Source: CAZJAD01 sp964543855 (GTDB taxonomy: Bacteria; Electryoneota; RPQS01; DYHQ01). From it: 15,117 nucleotides of DNA. A program made the translations under genes and the position numbers. The stretch spans positions 1 to 15,117 of the forward strand of contig CAZJAD010000052.1 of NCBI GenBank assembly GCA_964543855.1. Reading direction: 5' to 3'. Below are positions 13,874 to 15,117 of this stretch, in pieces. The notes beneath the pieces were generated by a model. It had not been told where the DNA came from. It was given only the letters and a program-made list of their open reading frames with translations, and ran no database searches. How positions within the stretch are numbered: the stretch's first letter is position 1; every line of letters starts with the position of its first letter.

Positions 13874-15117
13874 ATGCCTCTCGTTCTCCTCTTTATTGGA
13901 TTTGCCTCGATTCTCGGCCAGGTCGTGCTCCTTCGCGAACTGGCCGTCGCTTTTTTCGGCAGCGAGCTGATCTATCTCTTGGCAATCGCCTTCTGGCTCA
14001 TCTTCACGGGTCTGGGTGCGCTCGTTAGCCGGGGAACAGCGCCCGTCTCGACAAACCAGTTACTGGTGAGCATCGCCGCGCTTGGCTTCGTGCTGCCCCT
14101 TCAAGTGATCTTCGCGCGAGCGGTGCGACTTATCTTCGGTGCAACGCCGGGCGCATTCATGCCGCTGGAGCACCAGATTGCGGCCATGGCCATCACTCTG
14201 GCACCGGCGGGACTACTGCTCGGACGCCTCTTTGTACTCGCAGCGCGGCGACATGCTGCTCAAGGCGGAACCTTCGCCACGGCCTACGGCATCGAGTCCT
14301 TCGGGGGAGTCCTTGGCGGACTCGCGTCCACTTTCCTCCTCGCGGGCAACCTGCCTGCCTTCCCTACTGCCATTGTGTGCAGCACAATCACTCTCGCCAT
14401 CGGCTTCATTGTCTCGCGCTCCTATCTCGGCAGCCGTTTGTTCTTCGCACTTACGGCATTGGGATTTCTCGGAATGCTGGTCATCGGTGGCGATCACCTT
14501 GACCGAGCAACGCTTCGCTGGCAATTTCCGGGTTTGTTGGACAGCCATGATTCCCCATACGGTCGCCTTACCCTGACGACCCATGGCGGCCAAATCGCCA
14601 TGTTCGAAAACGGAGCCCTCTCGTTCGAGACTCAAGGAACCGAGCCCGAAGAAATTGCCCACCTTGCGCTCCTGCAGCACCCAGCGCCGCGGCGTGTCCT
14701 GCTTCTGGGCGGCGGAATCACCGGTACCGTGCGTGAAATCCTTAAGCACAACCCTGAGTCGATTGACTATGTCGAGCTCGACCCACACTTGGTCAAACTG
14801 GCTCGCAAGCACCTCCCTCCTGAAATCCTAAGCTCTCTGAACGATCCGCGAGTGCATCTTATTGTTTCCGACGGGCGCAAATTCATGCGGACAACCAAGG
14901 CGCGCTATGATGTGATCCTGGTGGACATGCCTGAACCGACATCAGGACAGACAAACCGTTACTATACAAGGGAGTTTTTCAGGGAGTGTTATCACAGACT
15001 GCGGACAGGAGGACGAGTCGCCTTCCGGTTGCCTTCCGCAGAGCAGTACTGGACACCGGGGCTCGCGCGCCGCAACGGCAGCATCTACCGGGCTCTGCAG
15101 TCGGTCTTCTCAGATAT
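13874..15117 (+). CDS. Membrane-embedded spermidine-synthase-like protein, 3' end beyond the window
   Basis: This frame stays open from ATG 13874 to the window edge (414 codons seen). Residues about 1-206 are hydrophobic, with roughly six to seven membrane segments; the opening FIGFASILGQVVLLRELAV resembles other membrane-fused spermidine synthase homologues. From about residue 225 there is a class I methyltransferase-like aminopropyltransferase domain: SPYGRLTL, FENGALSFETQGTEPEE, the nucleotide-binding loop LLLGGGITG (277-285), YVELDP (299-304), VSDGRKF and VDMPEPTSGQTNRYYTREFF (350-369). The family covers true aminopropyltransferases and other transferases, so polyamine synthesis is not assured. 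An in-frame TAG at 13850 limits the start to ATG 13874 or TTG 13865; neither has a clear ribosome site. It follows the MEMO-AMMECR1 gene by 81 nt. Confidence 0.85.
   Translation, partial: MPLVLLFIGFASILGQVVLLRELAVAFFGSELIYLLAIAFWLIFTGLGALVSRGTAPVSTNQLLVSIAALGFVLPLQVIFARAVRLIFGATPGAFMPLEHQIAAMAITLAPAGLLLGRLFVLAARRHAAQGGTFATAYGIESFGGVLGGLASTFLLAGNLPAFPTAIVCSTITLAIGFIVSRSYLGSRLFFALTALGFLGMLVIGGDHLDRATLRWQFPGLLDSHDSPYGRLTLTTHGGQIAMFENGALSFETQGTEPEEIAHLALLQHPAPRRVLLLGGGITGTVREILKHNPESIDYVELDPHLVKLARKHLPPEILSSLNDPRVHLIVSDGRKFMRTTKARYDVILVDMPEPTSGQTNRYYTREFFRECYHRLRTGGRVAFRLPSAEQYWTPGLARRNGSIYRALQSVFSD

Noticed and set aside
14139..14831. Shorter open frames (plus 14139-14576, plus 14583-14831, minus 14213-14812) at the right end
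   Set aside because: All are out of frame with the continuous spermidine-synthase-like reading frame from 13874, which explains the region with recognisable motifs.
1..15117. CRISPR arrays, insertion sequences, integrases or prophage genes
   Set aside because: I saw no spaced direct repeats, transposase or integrase motifs or terminal inverted repeats. The tRNA gene has no visible attachment-site duplication within the window.

Overview
The window looks like chromosomal DNA of an uncultured, moderately GC-rich Gram-negative bacterium, probably in the broad Fibrobacterota-Chlorobiota-Bacteroidota (FCB) neighbourhood or a related candidate phylum. The main clue is a large secreted protein with a 'YPNPFN' type C-terminal sorting domain (type IX secretion style), next to an oligopeptide transporter, an alanine symporter and AmmeMemoRadiSam genes. 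The promoters I can read have E. coli-like TTGAC(A/T)-17 nt-TA..(T)T boxes, not the TTTG/TAnnTTTG boxes of Bacteroidota proper, so a non-Bacteroidota lineage is more likely. Two runs of exactly 100 N (3787-3886 and 12019-12118) mark scaffold gaps of unknown size in a draft assembly or metagenome bin. Each gap interrupts a real gene.

Layout. From the left edge to about 10.94 kb everything is on the minus strand. Read in the direction of transcription: an OPT-family transporter with an unusual inserted duplicated domain (10942-8396), a patatin-like phospholipase (8373-7384), a promoter and about 209 nt leader, a secreted T9SS-type protein (7143-4705), then a tightly packed run of LolD/MacB-type ABC ATPase, histone-deacetylase-family hydrolase, radical SAM enzyme AmrS (cytoplasmic copy), Na+/alanine symporter, a doubtful 41-codon ORF and a small PGPGW membrane protein, and finally tRNA-Lys(CTT) with its own promoter. 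A divergent promoter region (10943-11233) separates these from the plus-strand genes: a second AmrS with a Tat signal peptide, a membrane-anchored MEMO1-AMMECR1 fusion, and a membrane-embedded spermidine-synthase-like protein that runs off the right edge.

How the genes fit together. The most interesting feature is the AmmeMemoRadiSam set (radical SAM + MEMO + AMMECR1). Its plus-strand copy appears to be extracytoplasmic: the radical SAM partner carries a twin-arginine signal and an extra CxxCH motif, and the MEMO-AMMECR1 fusion begins with a hydrophobic anchor. A second AmrS without any export signal sits in the HDAC operon, translationally coupled to the HDAC gene through a 4-nt GTGA overlap. 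The biochemical role of AmmeMemoRadiSam is not established to my knowledge, and radical SAM chemistry outside the cytoplasm would be unexpected. Everything beyond family assignment is therefore marked as inference below.
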